DNA of 64,000 bases from Legionella_C sp048541585 (GTDB lineage: Bacteria > Pseudomonadota > Gammaproteobacteria > Legionellales > Legionellaceae): assembly GCF_048541585.1 (NCBI RefSeq), contig NZ_CP183303.1:1116001-1180000 (forward strand), in the 5' to 3' direction. The notes under the pieces are model-generated. The model searched no databases. It was not told the origin of the DNA and saw nothing but the letters and a program-made list of their open reading frames with translations. Made by a program: the position numbers and the translations under genes. Below, one piece after another: positions 17,058 to 26,250 of the stretch; positions within the stretch are counted from its first letter, which is position 1; each line of letters begins with the position of its first letter.

Positions 17058-18536
17058 TTAATTTAATACAAATTGAGACTGCGTGGTTTGTTGCTCAGAT
17101 GGGCTACTTTTCTTATTAAATACACTCAAACTTTTAACTTGCTTTAATGATGTTTTATAAGCCGCTGACTCATTATTTACTTCTGCATTAATTTTTTCTA
17201 CAGCGTTTTTTATTAGCTCACATTTATGTTCTTGCCCTTTAGCTTCTATCATAGTTACCACAAAGGTAGCGTTTGGATATTGGCTATGTAATTGATTCAT
17301 TGCCTCAATTTGATAATCAATTTGTTTCTGCTCAATTTCCTCTAAGGGTATTAATTCATTAGCAATATTTCTAAAGGGTAAAAAGCCTGTACCATTTAAA
17401 GCAATAGACTGCTCGTCTTTTTTTGGTCTTTCAGGATTTAACCCTTGATAAATGGCATTAATTATTTTATCAAGCGCACCAGCGTAACTAGTTAAGTTTT
17501 TATCTGATAGTAACAGTTTAAGTTGCTCTAAAATAAAGTTCTCATCAGCTAAATTAAACGGTTTTTTTAATAATGCATTGATTGCGGATAATTCTTGTGA
17601 GCGAAGTATAGTATTAAAGTAATTAGCTATATTTTCTTTAGATAAAGTAATTGCAGTAGCTGTATTAGAATTAGTTCGATTAAACTTTAAATGCTCTTTA
17701 ATAAAAGCTATTTTTTCTTGGTTGTTTAATTGATGAATATCTTCTTTATTAATAGTTATATTATCTCTTATAGCTAATAAACAATACATTTCTGTACAAA
17801 CAAGATTGTCTAAATTTGTATAAAGCGTTTTTAAATGTTCTATATCAACATTAATGCCATCTTTAAAGTGGTTTTTGAAATCGTAAGCCGTGTGTTGAAC
17901 ACTATTTTGGGAGAAAAATACTGTATTAGTACTATTATCATAATAATAGGTATAAGGATGATCATTGCCAAAAGATTGTTGCAGGTTATGGTAACTTATA
18001 ATACCTAACTGGGTACAAAGCAGGCTAACTGAAGTTTCATTAAACTGATTATTTTCTTTTAATTGCTCAAGCTTAATCAGTAATTGTTGCCGTAATTGTT
18101 GCAAATCATTTAACTTATCTTGTAAATATGATGGGATAGAAGGCTCCTCTGAGTTACTTTTTTTAAGTAATTTAAAGGATAAATCTTTAATAAAAATATC
18201 TGGGATACCATTTTTTAAAAGTTGTTGACTATAAAGTGAGTTAACAGAGCGCATCTTAAACCAGGGCTGTAAGGATTTTACTACCTCTTCTGCAATGTCA
18301 ATGCGAAATTGTTTTGTATTTAAGTAAGCAACTAATTCCTTAATATTAGAAGGCTCTAAAAAGTTAATATTAAAATCACCACTAATAATGTCACCACTTT
18401 CTGCAGATGATAAAATTTTTTCAAGATTGTCTTTTGCTGTGCCATTAGAAGAGCCATGCACAGGTATCAAAGTTGCAGCAAAATCTTGCGTAAAAACTAA
18501 GACATCATCTTTTTTGGTATTAAGCTTAAGAGGCAT
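17058..18536 (-). CDS. Effector-like protein with EEP-nuclease-like N-terminus
   Basis: Not confidently recognised; 492 residues, no signal peptide or membrane segment. The N-terminus (about residues 15-60) has a short hydrophobic strand with PVHG, then a helix and SGDFNINFLE, similar to the second half of the endonuclease/exonuclease/phosphatase (EEP) core, where GDFN carries a catalytic Asp and Asn. The preceding EEP half and the final SDH motif are not visible, so it may be a trimmed relative. The rest is helical and Lys/Asn/Gln-rich. Large orphan proteins like this are typical of Legionella effectors, but no PmrA-like box was found upstream. Confidence 0.5.
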   Translation of the reverse strand: MPLKLNTKKDDVLVFTQDFAATLIPVHGSSNGTAKDNLEKILSSAESGDIISGDFNINFLEPSNIKELVAYLNTKQFRIDIAEEVVKSLQPWFKMRSVNSLYSQQLLKNGIPDIFIKDLSFKLLKKSNSEEPSIPSYLQDKLNDLQQLRQQLLIKLEQLKENNQFNETSVSLLCTQLGIISYHNLQQSFGNDHPYTYYYDNSTNTVFFSQNSVQHTAYDFKNHFKDGINVDIEHLKTLYTNLDNLVCTEMYCLLAIRDNITINKEDIHQLNNQEKIAFIKEHLKFNRTNSNTATAITLSKENIANYFNTILRSQELSAINALLKKPFNLADENFILEQLKLLLSDKNLTSYAGALDKIINAIYQGLNPERPKKDEQSIALNGTGFLPFRNIANELIPLEEIEQKQIDYQIEAMNQLHSQYPNATFVVTMIEAKGQEHKCELIKNAVEKINAEVNNESAAYKTSLKQVKSLSVFNKKSSPSEQQTTQSQFVLN

Positions 18537-18722
18537 TATTTAACTCCCTTTAGTCATTGTAAATTTAATTAAGATTGTTAACAGGCGTATTCTATAAATT
18601 TTGCTAAGCTTTGCAATGTTTGATTATATTTTTAAAGTAGCTTCTGACTGACTTAGTTAAGATTATTCGATTAACTATTTTTTTGTTAAAGGAATAGTTT
18701 ATTAATATTGTGAAACCGGTAA

Positions 18723-19562
18723 TTAACTTACATCATGAATAAATTCTAAAAGTAATTGATTAAATTTATTGGGCTCATCAAGCATGACCGCATGGCCAGC
18801 ATTGTTAATAAAATGTACTTTGTTTCGCCAAAGATTTTTTACAACTATTTCTTGCTGAACATAGTCATAGTTAATTGCAATGTCTTTTTCTCCGCCTACA
18901 ATAGCAATAGGCTTATCTGAGGCTGCAACAAGCGTGCATTGGTTTCTTCCTATGCCATTAAGGATAGATTGGGGATAAAGCACACGTGCGTTTTCATCGG
19001 TAGTTAATATTGCATCGACTAAAAATTCTTTTTCTCTACTACCATCAAAGCCTGAAACTTTAGCCAATAATTTGGCCTCCTCTAAGGTTAGGTGTGGTTT
19101 ACCGAAGCAGGCCATAATCTCTGGATCAAGAGCTTTAAAAGCACTTTGTAATCCATGTACAGAAATTTCAATAGGAGGAGTTCCAGTAATGAATAAGCCA
19201 ATTAGTTGAGGAAGCTGATCAATCATTTCCAAAGCTACATGGCCACCTAAAGACCAACCAATAATTATTAATTTTTCAATAGCTGTTTGTTGTAAAGTCG
19301 TAATAATAGCTTTTGCAAAGCCAGGAAAATTGTAAGTTTCTAAGGGATTAGTTGGCGGTGGGCTTAATCCATAGCCAGGTAGGTCAATAGCAAATCGATG
19401 ATAAGGTTTAAACTCGGCAGCATTCATCTGTTGATAAAAAAAATTTTTATTAGTACAGTGGCCATGCAAAAATAATAAGGTAAGCGGCGCTGTTGGATTT
19501 TCTTCCCAAATTGACAGTTTATTACGAAAAAGCATCATTAATAGATATAAACATTTTGGCAA
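18723..19562 (-). CDS. Alpha/beta hydrolase
   Basis: Soluble alpha/beta-hydrolase fold protein of 279 residues; substrate unknown. The oxyanion segment LHGHCTNKNFF, nucleophile elbow GWSLGGH (Ser104), acid in VGGEKD (Asp227) and base in NNAGHAV (His257) form a complete triad. Size and motifs suit an esterase or BioH/MhpC-like C-C hydrolase. The true start may be one of the Met codons about nine residues in, since the first residues are unusual and no clear Shine-Dalgarno is seen. Confidence 0.8.
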   Translation of the reverse strand: MPKCLYLLMMLFRNKLSIWEENPTAPLTLLFLHGHCTNKNFFYQQMNAAEFKPYHRFAIDLPGYGLSPPPTNPLETYNFPGFAKAIITTLQQTAIEKLIIIGWSLGGHVALEMIDQLPQLIGLFITGTPPIEISVHGLQSAFKALDPEIMACFGKPHLTLEEAKLLAKVSGFDGSREKEFLVDAILTTDENARVLYPQSILNGIGRNQCTLVAASDKPIAIVGGEKDIAINYDYVQQEIVVKNLWRNKVHFINNAGHAVMLDEPNKFNQLLLEFIHDVS

Positions 19563-19625
19563 ATACTAGCACAAAATGAAAAATTAATTAATAGACGCTT
19601 TAACCATTAAAGAAAATTTTTCTAA

Positions 19626-22250
19626 TTATATCGAAGCGCTACTTTGGTGTTGAAATGCGATTTCTTGATCCCTAGTTTCTATACTATTGACAATAGCCCC
19701 TCTTAAAGTTGCAATGGCTCTTATTGAATAATTAGCTTTCAAGTTATCATGAAATATAAGTAAAAGCGTAAGCGTTTCTAATTGTAAGTCTTCTTTAGAT
19801 AAATCTTGTTTTATTAAATCGTCTAGGGCTTGAATAAATTCATTAATGGTATGACTATGTTTTCCTTTAAAAAAAGACATACCTTTATGTTTACGTTGAT
19901 GTAATTCTTTATGGTCTTCAAAATTGGATTTAACTAATTTAAGTCTATTAATTAATGTATTTCTGTCCGCTAGTATTAAACGATTTATATCAGTTTCTAT
20001 AGAAGAAAAAGAATTACTTGGCATTAATTGTTCATCTTGTTGGTTTAAAAGCTCATTTGCCAAGCGTAAACCTAGTTCCTGTTGATCTTTTTCTTTTGCA
20101 ATAAAGGGTAGACCACACTGATGCATAACTAATCGGACTAGCTCAGTATTGGGTTTTTGCGCGAAGGCGGCAATGATGCGCATATATTGCTGTTCGGGAT
20201 TTAAACCTCTAAGTTTTAGTAGGGAATCTTTAGAAGGAAGTAGCCTAGTAAAATCAAAATTACTATAAATGACTTTTGCTGCTTCCTTAATAAAATCTGA
20301 ATCAATATAATCAATATAATTCTCAGTAATCTGATTACGTAAGTTTAAAATAGCTTTATCTTCGTATTGAGAGATATCCTCATCAACTAGCATAGGTAAA
20401 ACGTTACGCAGAAACTTTATATTAGGGTTATTGCGATTAAGCATCTCCATTAAGATTAACAAGCGTGTTTCTTTAGGAAATTGATAAGTCTCATAATTCG
20501 TATTATGTTCTTGATTATAGAAAAATAAAATTTCCTCAAACTTAAATTGATCTTGTTTAAGCAACGCTGTAAATTTTTTACTTTGTTTAAAGATATTAAA
20601 GGCTTTAGCTTCCTCTGCTGTAAGATTACGTTCTAAGTCTTCAAGGTGAACATCCCTTAAATGTATTACACTTTTTTCCTCTTTAAGGTCATTAATATCT
20701 ATGTTTAAAAGACGAGGTAAAACAGTTCTTAAAAAATTAATATTGTCACTTTTAAGCATGGCTAAAATGGCAATTAACTTATCAGTATCTGTTTTGATGT
20801 TTGCAGGTAGAATGGGCGGAATGGCAGAATATTTTTTAAATTGACTAAATACCTCTTCATACTGATTTGGTAGCAAGGTTAGTGTTTGCCTATGTAAAGC
20901 ATTAAAATATCGGCCTACTTTTTCTTTGTTTTCTGCAATAACTTGACGACTTGCAACAACATATAACTCATGCTGAAAAGCACGTAAGAGCATTTGGCTG
21001 TATTCTTTTGGTGGTAATGCCTCACCCTCTTTTTCAGTTAATCGTTTAAAATGGACAAGTAGTTGGCCGAAATTTATATCTTGAGCAAGATAACCTTCCT
21101 TTTTTGCCCAAGTGAACAAGTCTGTAAAATGTTTATGGCCATAAATTTTGGCATATAATTCATTTTGTAAAAAACCAGTTACAAAACCACTGCCTGTTTG
21201 GTAATGAGGGAGGTAGCGACTATCGCCATTATTAAAAAGGGTTACTTTGATTTTTTTGTCATCTATAGGAGAAAGGTTAGTTGAGATGACGTTACCACAT
21301 TCACCACGTCCAGTCGGAAAGCGTGAGCGAAGGACAGTATTAGTTGGCAGTTCATGAATAGGCAAGGTAGGGAAAACTAATGAAGCAATTTCACGCGTGT
21401 ATTCAGCAATTTGCTTTTCAAATTCACGCTTATCTGACATATTCATCATTGAAAAAGGAATTTCAGCACCGATATACAATACGTCATTGGCATAAAATAC
21501 CCGAATTCTTGGCGGCCTTATTAAATTCCAACCATATTTCTCTAGGGGTTTTTGCCAGGCAGTTAGGTCTAAGGAGCGCTGCGCTTTTTCTAACTGATCG
21601 CAGGTAAGAATATCTACACCAAATTCATCTTTAATAAAGAAGGTTGTGGTACCATGAAAGGGTACAACAGGCATTGCAGCTACATCTGAGGTAGTATCTT
21701 CTAAAGAATAAGTTCTTTTATCCGGATAAATAATCTCATGTTTCTCACTATCCCCTTTTAGAGTGCCTACAGCCAAATGAATTTGGATATCATCATCTTT
21801 TAAGCCTTGCTCTTCTAAAATAAAAATCACTTGATCTGCTAAGGTAGACGTTAAATTAAGATTTTCAGAGATAAGATAGGTATTTCCTTGATTACATAAG
21901 GTATTTAGTAATATTTGCTGTATATCACGAATTTGGATTTGACTAAATTGCTTAGCAGCAAAAACAGTGTCATCACCTTGTTGAAATCCTTGTTCAACTG
22001 AAAAGCTACGTTGATGCATTAATTTTAATAATGCTTCTTTATCAACACCATCTTCAATAAGTTTAGCAGTGACGTCTTCGTATTCGAAGCGAAAAATATT
22101 AGCGCGTGATGCAGCACGATTAAAGCACCTATTTTCTACGTCTAAGCGCTTATCTATAATGACAATTTTAGCTTCTGGATCTAGCTTTCTAACTTTTAAA
22201 GCACGATGCAAGTTAACAGGACCTGCGCCAACAAAAACATGGGTTGTCAC
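19626..22250 (-). CDS. FAD-monooxygenase-like protein with helical repeats
   Basis: An 874-residue protein, probably a secreted effector. The N-terminal half looks like a class A flavoprotein monooxygenase: a dinucleotide fingerprint VGAGPVN (7-13) with an acidic end of strand 2 (IVIIDKR, Asp33), and a late GDS...PHYQTGSG motif (342-355), where such enzymes bind the FAD ribityl and pyrophosphate. The C-terminal half (from about 490) has three spaced copies of a helical repeat with the core L-I-x-[AM]-x(6)-N-x-[NE][IL]-x-F-[LV]-R-x-V-[LM]-P (about 490-520, 594-627, 686-717). The start is a GTG with AGAGG upstream. A PmrA-like promoter lies at 22293-22325. Substrate unknown. Confidence 0.6.
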   Translation of the reverse strand: MTTHVFVGAGPVNLHRALKVRKLDPEAKIVIIDKRLDVENRCFNRAASRANIFRFEYEDVTAKLIEDGVDKEALLKLMHQRSFSVEQGFQQGDDTVFAAKQFSQIQIRDIQQILLNTLCNQGNTYLISENLNLTSTLADQVIFILEEQGLKDDDIQIHLAVGTLKGDSEKHEIIYPDKRTYSLEDTTSDVAAMPVVPFHGTTTFFIKDEFGVDILTCDQLEKAQRSLDLTAWQKPLEKYGWNLIRPPRIRVFYANDVLYIGAEIPFSMMNMSDKREFEKQIAEYTREIASLVFPTLPIHELPTNTVLRSRFPTGRGECGNVISTNLSPIDDKKIKVTLFNNGDSRYLPHYQTGSGFVTGFLQNELYAKIYGHKHFTDLFTWAKKEGYLAQDINFGQLLVHFKRLTEKEGEALPPKEYSQMLLRAFQHELYVVASRQVIAENKEKVGRYFNALHRQTLTLLPNQYEEVFSQFKKYSAIPPILPANIKTDTDKLIAILAMLKSDNINFLRTVLPRLLNIDINDLKEEKSVIHLRDVHLEDLERNLTAEEAKAFNIFKQSKKFTALLKQDQFKFEEILFFYNQEHNTNYETYQFPKETRLLILMEMLNRNNPNIKFLRNVLPMLVDEDISQYEDKAILNLRNQITENYIDYIDSDFIKEAAKVIYSNFDFTRLLPSKDSLLKLRGLNPEQQYMRIIAAFAQKPNTELVRLVMHQCGLPFIAKEKDQQELGLRLANELLNQQDEQLMPSNSFSSIETDINRLILADRNTLINRLKLVKSNFEDHKELHQRKHKGMSFFKGKHSHTINEFIQALDDLIKQDLSKEDLQLETLTLLLIFHDNLKANYSIRAIATLRGAIVNSIETRDQEIAFQHQSSASI

Positions 22251-22292
22251 AAAATACCTCTTTATGATTTCAAATAGAACACACTGTGCCAG

Positions 22293-22325
22293 ATTATATA
22301 TTTGAAAACTTAAGGTTTACTTAAA
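22293..22325 (-). promoter_or_regulatory. PmrA-like tandem box and -10 for FAD-type gene
   Basis: On the minus strand: half-sites TTTAAGTAA and CTTAAGTTT separated by 2 bp (22325-22306), then 7 bp, then TATAAT (22298-22293). Arrangement and spacing equal those of three other effector-like promoters in this window and the known PmrA box (two copies of about cTTAATatT, 2 bp apart). Confidence 0.6.
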
Positions 22326-22460
22326 AAGAAGGCATGAAATAAATATTTATTTTGCAAAGAAAAATTTTGGTAAATTACATTTGTTTTTTAATTAAATAAC
22401 GTAATATTCTTACTGTAATGTGTTTGTTTAATTTATTAATTAATTTAAGGGGTTATAACT

Positions 22461-23234
22461 ATGGCTAATGTGGAGTGGCCCGCTGAGGATTATGCAATTG
22501 GCTCGTATGTCCAGGCAACATTGGCGGATAAATTATTACCAAATTTAGCTATAAAGCCAACGGATAACGTTTTAGATATCGGCTGCGGCAATGGTAATTA
22601 CAGCCGCAAAATCCTTGCTAAAGTCCCCCAAGGGTCAGTGTTAGGAATTGACCCTTCTGACAATATGCTTTCTTTAGCGCAACAGGTTTGCCTAGATTAC
22701 CCTAATTTCTCGGTAAAAAGAGCTAATGTACTTAGCATGAATTATGTTGAGCAATTTGATTTGGTAGTTTCTTTTTGGTGCTTGCAGTGGGCTACAAACC
22801 TTAAAAAAGCGTTTACAAACATTATTAGAGCACTTAAGCCCGGTGGCAGAATCTTTACGCTTTTTCCAGCAGGGGATGATCCTTATATTAATGCATATTA
22901 TGCGCTTAAAAATTCAGACAAGTTCCCAGCTCTTCAAGGTTTTAAGCCACCAGTAGATTATAAGGAGCTAGATAATCTTACAGAAAAGTTAAGTACTATT
23001 ACCTGTAAAAAAATTAATGTAGCTTTATTATCTGAATCTATAACTTTGCCAAATCTAGATTTTTTTAGAAAATTTATTAATGGTATAGCCTTTTATCAAG
23101 GACAAATACAAGAATCTGAAATAAAAATACTTAATGCAGAAATGGTTAATTGGTATGAAAAAGAATGTCAGGAAAAATGGCAGGGGAAGTATCAATTTCA
23201 AGTTTCAATGTATTTAGTAACGGGCGAAAAATAA
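22461..23234 (+). CDS. Class I SAM-dependent methyltransferase
   Basis: Rossmann-fold methyltransferase of 257 residues. Motif I VLDIGCGNGNYS (37-48) binds SAM, an acidic end of strand 2 follows in GIDPSDNM, and motif III is LKPGGRIFTLFPAG. The general build resembles trans-aconitate 2-methyltransferase or malonyl-ACP methyltransferase (BioC-like) proteins, but the substrate cannot be read from sequence. It is preceded by TTAAGGGG, a reasonable ribosome-binding site, and stands alone. Confidence 0.85.
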   Translation: MANVEWPAEDYAIGSYVQATLADKLLPNLAIKPTDNVLDIGCGNGNYSRKILAKVPQGSVLGIDPSDNMLSLAQQVCLDYPNFSVKRANVLSMNYVEQFDLVVSFWCLQWATNLKKAFTNIIRALKPGGRIFTLFPAGDDPYINAYYALKNSDKFPALQGFKPPVDYKELDNLTEKLSTITCKKINVALLSESITLPNLDFFRKFINGIAFYQGQIQESEIKILNAEMVNWYEKECQEKWQGKYQFQVSMYLVTGEK

Positions 23235-23401
23235 TATTAGAATTTTATTATAAAGTAAGTTGAGCATTGACCCAACTAATGATTTAACGAGTTTTGGACT
23301 AAGGGTTTGCTCAAGATTACTATTAAAAACTTAAGTAGACTATTAATTAAATGCTATTAATTAGATAATGATAGGAAAAATTCGTAGTCTAAACAACCTT
23401 T

Positions 23402-24199
23402 ATGATAACAGTAGATAAAATCTTACAAACTTTAAAAAAACAAGCTTATATTCAAATCCCTTTTGCTATTAATAATGAACAAATAGAGCAAGCAATGGCA
23501 GGTTTTTTTAAGTTTCTCGAGGAGCCCAAAGAGGTTAAAGAGTATATAAATTTTACTATAGCGCCTAATCATCGTCGCGGTGATGTTGGCTTTAAGCATC
23601 GACAAGCAGATGATCATATTTATAATGATAATAAAGAATTTTTTCATTTTCATCCTGCTATTTTTACCCACTGTAAAGATTATTTAGCTACACATAAGGA
23701 TGTGGCTGACTTTATTAATAAAGCCAAACCTATTTGGGATGAGGTTTATCAGACTACTTTTAATATATGTAAATTATTAGAACCAATTTATTCAGGTATA
23801 GTTGATAGTATCTTTGCAACAGATAAGCCGCATATTCTCTTACGATTTTTAAAATATAATTGGCAACAATCAGGAAAATATTTAGCTAAACCTCATTATG
23901 ATGCGGGTTCTTTTACCCTCGCTATTGCAGAAAGTTGCCCGGGCCTTCGAATTGGTAAAAATCCCGATGATTTAAAAATAATAAAACATGACTCAGGTCA
24001 TGCGCTTTTTATGATTTCATCAAATTATCAAAAAATTATGCCTAGCGATGACTTGTTTCCCGCTTGGCATGATGTTATTCAACTGGATGAAAAATTAATT
24101 GGACAACCATTCGCCCGTTGGGCACTCGTTGCTTTTATTGATGCCCATAATGTTAAAGCGCTACCAAGGACTGAAACACATAAGTGGTTTACCCCATAA
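23402..24199 (+). CDS. 2-Oxoglutarate/Fe(II)-type oxygenase
   Basis: Probable non-haem iron dioxygenase of 265 residues with a jelly-roll core. The iron ligands fit H-x-D in KPHYDAGSF (His165, Asp167) and a distal His in AWHDV (His223); Arg239 in ARWALVAF would bind the co-substrate carboxylate. GLRIG after the H-x-D motif is typical of the isopenicillin N synthase-like branch. Substrate unknown; the neighbours do not indicate a pathway. The start has no strong Shine-Dalgarno. Confidence 0.7.
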   Translation: MITVDKILQTLKKQAYIQIPFAINNEQIEQAMAGFFKFLEEPKEVKEYINFTIAPNHRRGDVGFKHRQADDHIYNDNKEFFHFHPAIFTHCKDYLATHKDVADFINKAKPIWDEVYQTTFNICKLLEPIYSGIVDSIFATDKPHILLRFLKYNWQQSGKYLAKPHYDAGSFTLAIAESCPGLRIGKNPDDLKIIKHDSGHALFMISSNYQKIMPSDDLFPAWHDVIQLDEKLIGQPFARWALVAFIDAHNVKALPRTETHKWFTP

Positions 24200-24230
24200 C
24201 TGACTTTATGCTAAAGCTTTCTTAGTTAAG

Positions 24231-24413
24231 GTGTCCTTTAGCCGATTGATTATGTTTCCAAATTGCAGAGTTAGCGCTGTTATTATGACTGATGCAGAAA
24301 ATGGTGAAACACTTACTAATTATTTAATACCTCTGATTGCGCAAAAATACCACGGGCCTTGTTATTTTTCTTATTTTGCTGAATTAATTATTATTCCTAA
24401 AGACGCTTGTTAA
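24231..24413 (+). CDS. Short open frame of doubtful status
   Basis: A 60-codon frame starting at GTG, or 53 codons from the ATG at 24252. The product has a plausible mix of residues with several Cys and no membrane segment, but I recognise no family. The gap between the oxygenase and the broken nitronate monooxygenase would otherwise be empty. It may be a gene remnant. Confidence 0.25.
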   Translation: MSFSRLIMFPNCRVSAVIMTDAENGETLTNYLIPLIAQKYHGPCYFSYFAELIIIPKDAC

Positions 24414-24464
24414 GCTTAAATGAAATGCTAAGCTTAATTGAAATAAAGGATTATTGAGCTTAGC

Positions 24465-25516
24465 ATGGACAATACGGACTTATTTAATACTATCCCTTAC
24501 CCAATTATTCAAGCCCCTATGGCAGGCAAAATTGTTAGCCCTGAATTAACGGCGGCTGTTTCTAATGCAGGTATGTTAGGTTCAATTGCCACAGGGTATC
24601 TTAGTTTAAAAGCATCCGAGAAGCTCATTTTAGCTGTTAAAAAACTTACTAAAAAGCCTTATATCGTTAATATTTTTATTGAAAAAATCGACCTAAGGAA
24701 CAAGTTCTACCAAAACCTAGAACGCTTTTAGCTCTTGAAAGAGAAGCGAGTCTCATACCACAAGATACATTCGTGATACCTAAGAGTATTGAGCAAGAAG
24801 ATTTTGCGAAACTGCTTGTGAAATACGGGGTGCCTGCTGTTAGTACTACATTTGGTATTTTTGATTTAGACATCACAAATTATTTAAAAGCTAATGGTAT
24901 TAAAATTCTAGTTAATTGTTGCAATTGTGCCGAGGCAAAATTAGCCGCTTCACAGGGTAGTGATGCTTTAATTTTACAAGGGGCTGAAGCAGGAGGCCAT
25001 CAGGGTAGCTTTTTAACCAATAAACCAAATAAGCTCTCTTCTCTCACCTTATTAAAGCAAATTAAAGCCTTAAATTTAAATTTGCCTTTAATTGCTGCAG
25101 GTGGAATTAATTTAAGTAATATTAGCGCTTATTGGGAAGCAGGTGCTAATTTCGTACAGTTAGGAACATTGTTTATGTTAAGTAATTTGAGCTTATTAAA
25201 TGCGGAGTGCCTACACTACCTCGTTTCTCAGGCCCCACATGTTAAAACCATTTTGACTGATGCTCTGACAGGTAAATGGGTACGCAGTATAGCAAACCCC
25301 TTAACTCATCTATTAAGCCAATCTAACTATTCATTTCCAATTCAGCATTATGCAACATCTTATTTAAGAAGCGAGGCTAAAAGAAATGATAATTTTGATT
25401 TCGCTGGACTCTGGCTAGGAGAACATCCATCTTATCAAATTTTTTTGATTGAAGATTTATTAAAGCAGCTAAAAGCTGCTTATGATGAATATTCTACCAA
25501 AATTAATACTAGGTAA
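24465..25516 (+). pseudogene. Nitronate monooxygenase, broken by a frameshift
   Basis: FMN-dependent nitronate monooxygenase (2-nitropropane dioxygenase) family. Frame one (24465 to about 24690) gives IIQAPMAG near the start and VSNAGMLGSIATGYL; the rest continues in another frame to 25516 with the active-site segment QGAEAGGHQGSF and the phosphate-binding AAGGI and QLGTLFM segments. The two parts fit end to end if one base is restored at about 24691-24693: inserting a C to make GACCCT gives continuous ...EKIDPKEQVLPKPRT.... A single deletion in a CCC run, or a sequencing error, would explain it. If the deletion is real, the gene is dead or makes only fragments. Confidence 0.75.
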
Positions 25517-25654
25517 ACGCTTTATTTTACTTTATAAAGGATAGAAATACCTTTTTAACCTGTACCTATTTTTTAACCTTGTCTGCCTCTTAATTTTTTC
25601 CTACTCTTTAACTTTTTCCCACTTCTTAACTTCTGCCTACGTCCCTTAACTTCT

Positions 25655-25736
25655 GCCTATGTCCTGCGACTTATTCGCGGGATCCAGTAAGTTAGTTAAA
25701 TCACTGGGTCCTGTGGCTAAACCACAGGACGTAGGC
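25655..25736. repeat. Cloverleaf repeat, copy 1 (82 bp)
   Basis: Outer stem GCCTATGT / ACGTAGGC (8 bp, one G-T). Inside it three abutting arms: A, CCTGCGA-CTTAT-TCGCGGG; B, ATCCAGT-14 nt-ACTGGGT; C, CCTGTGG-CTAAA-CCACAGG. Each arm stem is 7 bp. The four helices meet with no unpaired bases. Confidence 0.8.
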
Positions 25737-25887
25737 GTGGTAGAGTAATCTAATTAAGTCTCTAGATTAGTAGATAAGCTGCCGAATAATAGCCTGGTAG
25801 AATATCTAATTAAATCTTTGGATTAGTAGATAAGTTGCCGAATAATAACCTAGGGAAGTCCTTATTTATTCTTCCCCTTTAACTTCT

Positions 25888-25969
25888 GCTTACGTCCCGC
25901 AACTTGTTCGCGGGATCCAGTAAATTAGTTAAATCACTGGATCCTGTGGCTAAACCACAGGACGTAGGC
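25888..25969. repeat. Cloverleaf repeat, copy 2 (82 bp)
   Basis: Same design as copy 1: outer stem GCTTACGT / ACGTAGGC; arm A CCCGCAA-CTTGT-TCGCGGG (one A-C mismatch), arm B ATCCAGT-14 nt-ACTGGAT, arm C CCTGTGG-CTAAA-CCACAGG. Arm B is fully Watson-Crick here where copies 1 and 3 have a T-G pair. Confidence 0.8.
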
Positions 25970-26064
25970 TTGATAGAGTAATCTAATTAAGTCTCTGGAT
26001 TAGTAGATAAACCACAGACTGATAGCCTGGCAAAATTCTTCTTTATTCTTCCTCTTTCACTTCT

Positions 26065-26146
26065 GCCTACGTCTCGCGACTTGTTCGCGGGATCCAGTAA
26101 GTTAGTTAAATCACTGGGTCCTGTGGCTAAACCACAGGACGTAGGC
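26065..26146. repeat. Cloverleaf repeat, copy 3 (82 bp)
   Basis: Outer stem GCCTACGT / ACGTAGGC is perfect; arm A CTCGCGA-CTTGT-TCGCGGG has one T-G pair; arm B matches copy 1; arm C is identical in all three copies. Confidence 0.8.
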
Positions 26147-26250
26147 GTGGTAGAATAATCTAATTAAGTCTTTGGATTTTGTAGATAAACCACAGAATAT
26201 CAGCCTGAAGGAGAAATCCTTTTGAGTTTTCATTTTTTATCTTGTGCAAA

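Larger units (their letters stand above)
25517..26250. repeat. Intergenic repeat field with three long direct repeats
   Basis: This 734-bp gene-free stretch consists mostly of three direct repeats of 170-230 bp. Each has an 82-bp cloverleaf-forming core (given separately) and a tail that includes GTAGAGTAATCTAATTAAG or close variants, GGATTAGTAGATAA and a Pu/Py-rich TTATTCTTCC stretch. The first copy's tail is itself duplicated (about 60 bp). Degenerate CTGCCTACGTCCC fragments precede copy one (about 25633-25645). No open frame is convincing. Confidence 0.8.

Noticed and set aside
25655..25736. tRNA gene in the cloverleaf repeat.
   Set aside because: Arm sizes superficially resemble a tRNA, but there is no TTCRA T-loop, no conserved D-arm bases and no variable loop, and the junction has no unpaired bases.
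25517..26250. CRISPR array.
   Set aside because: The repeats are about 82 bp within 170-230-bp units and the intervening sequence is itself repeated, unlike 24-40-bp repeats with unique spacers.
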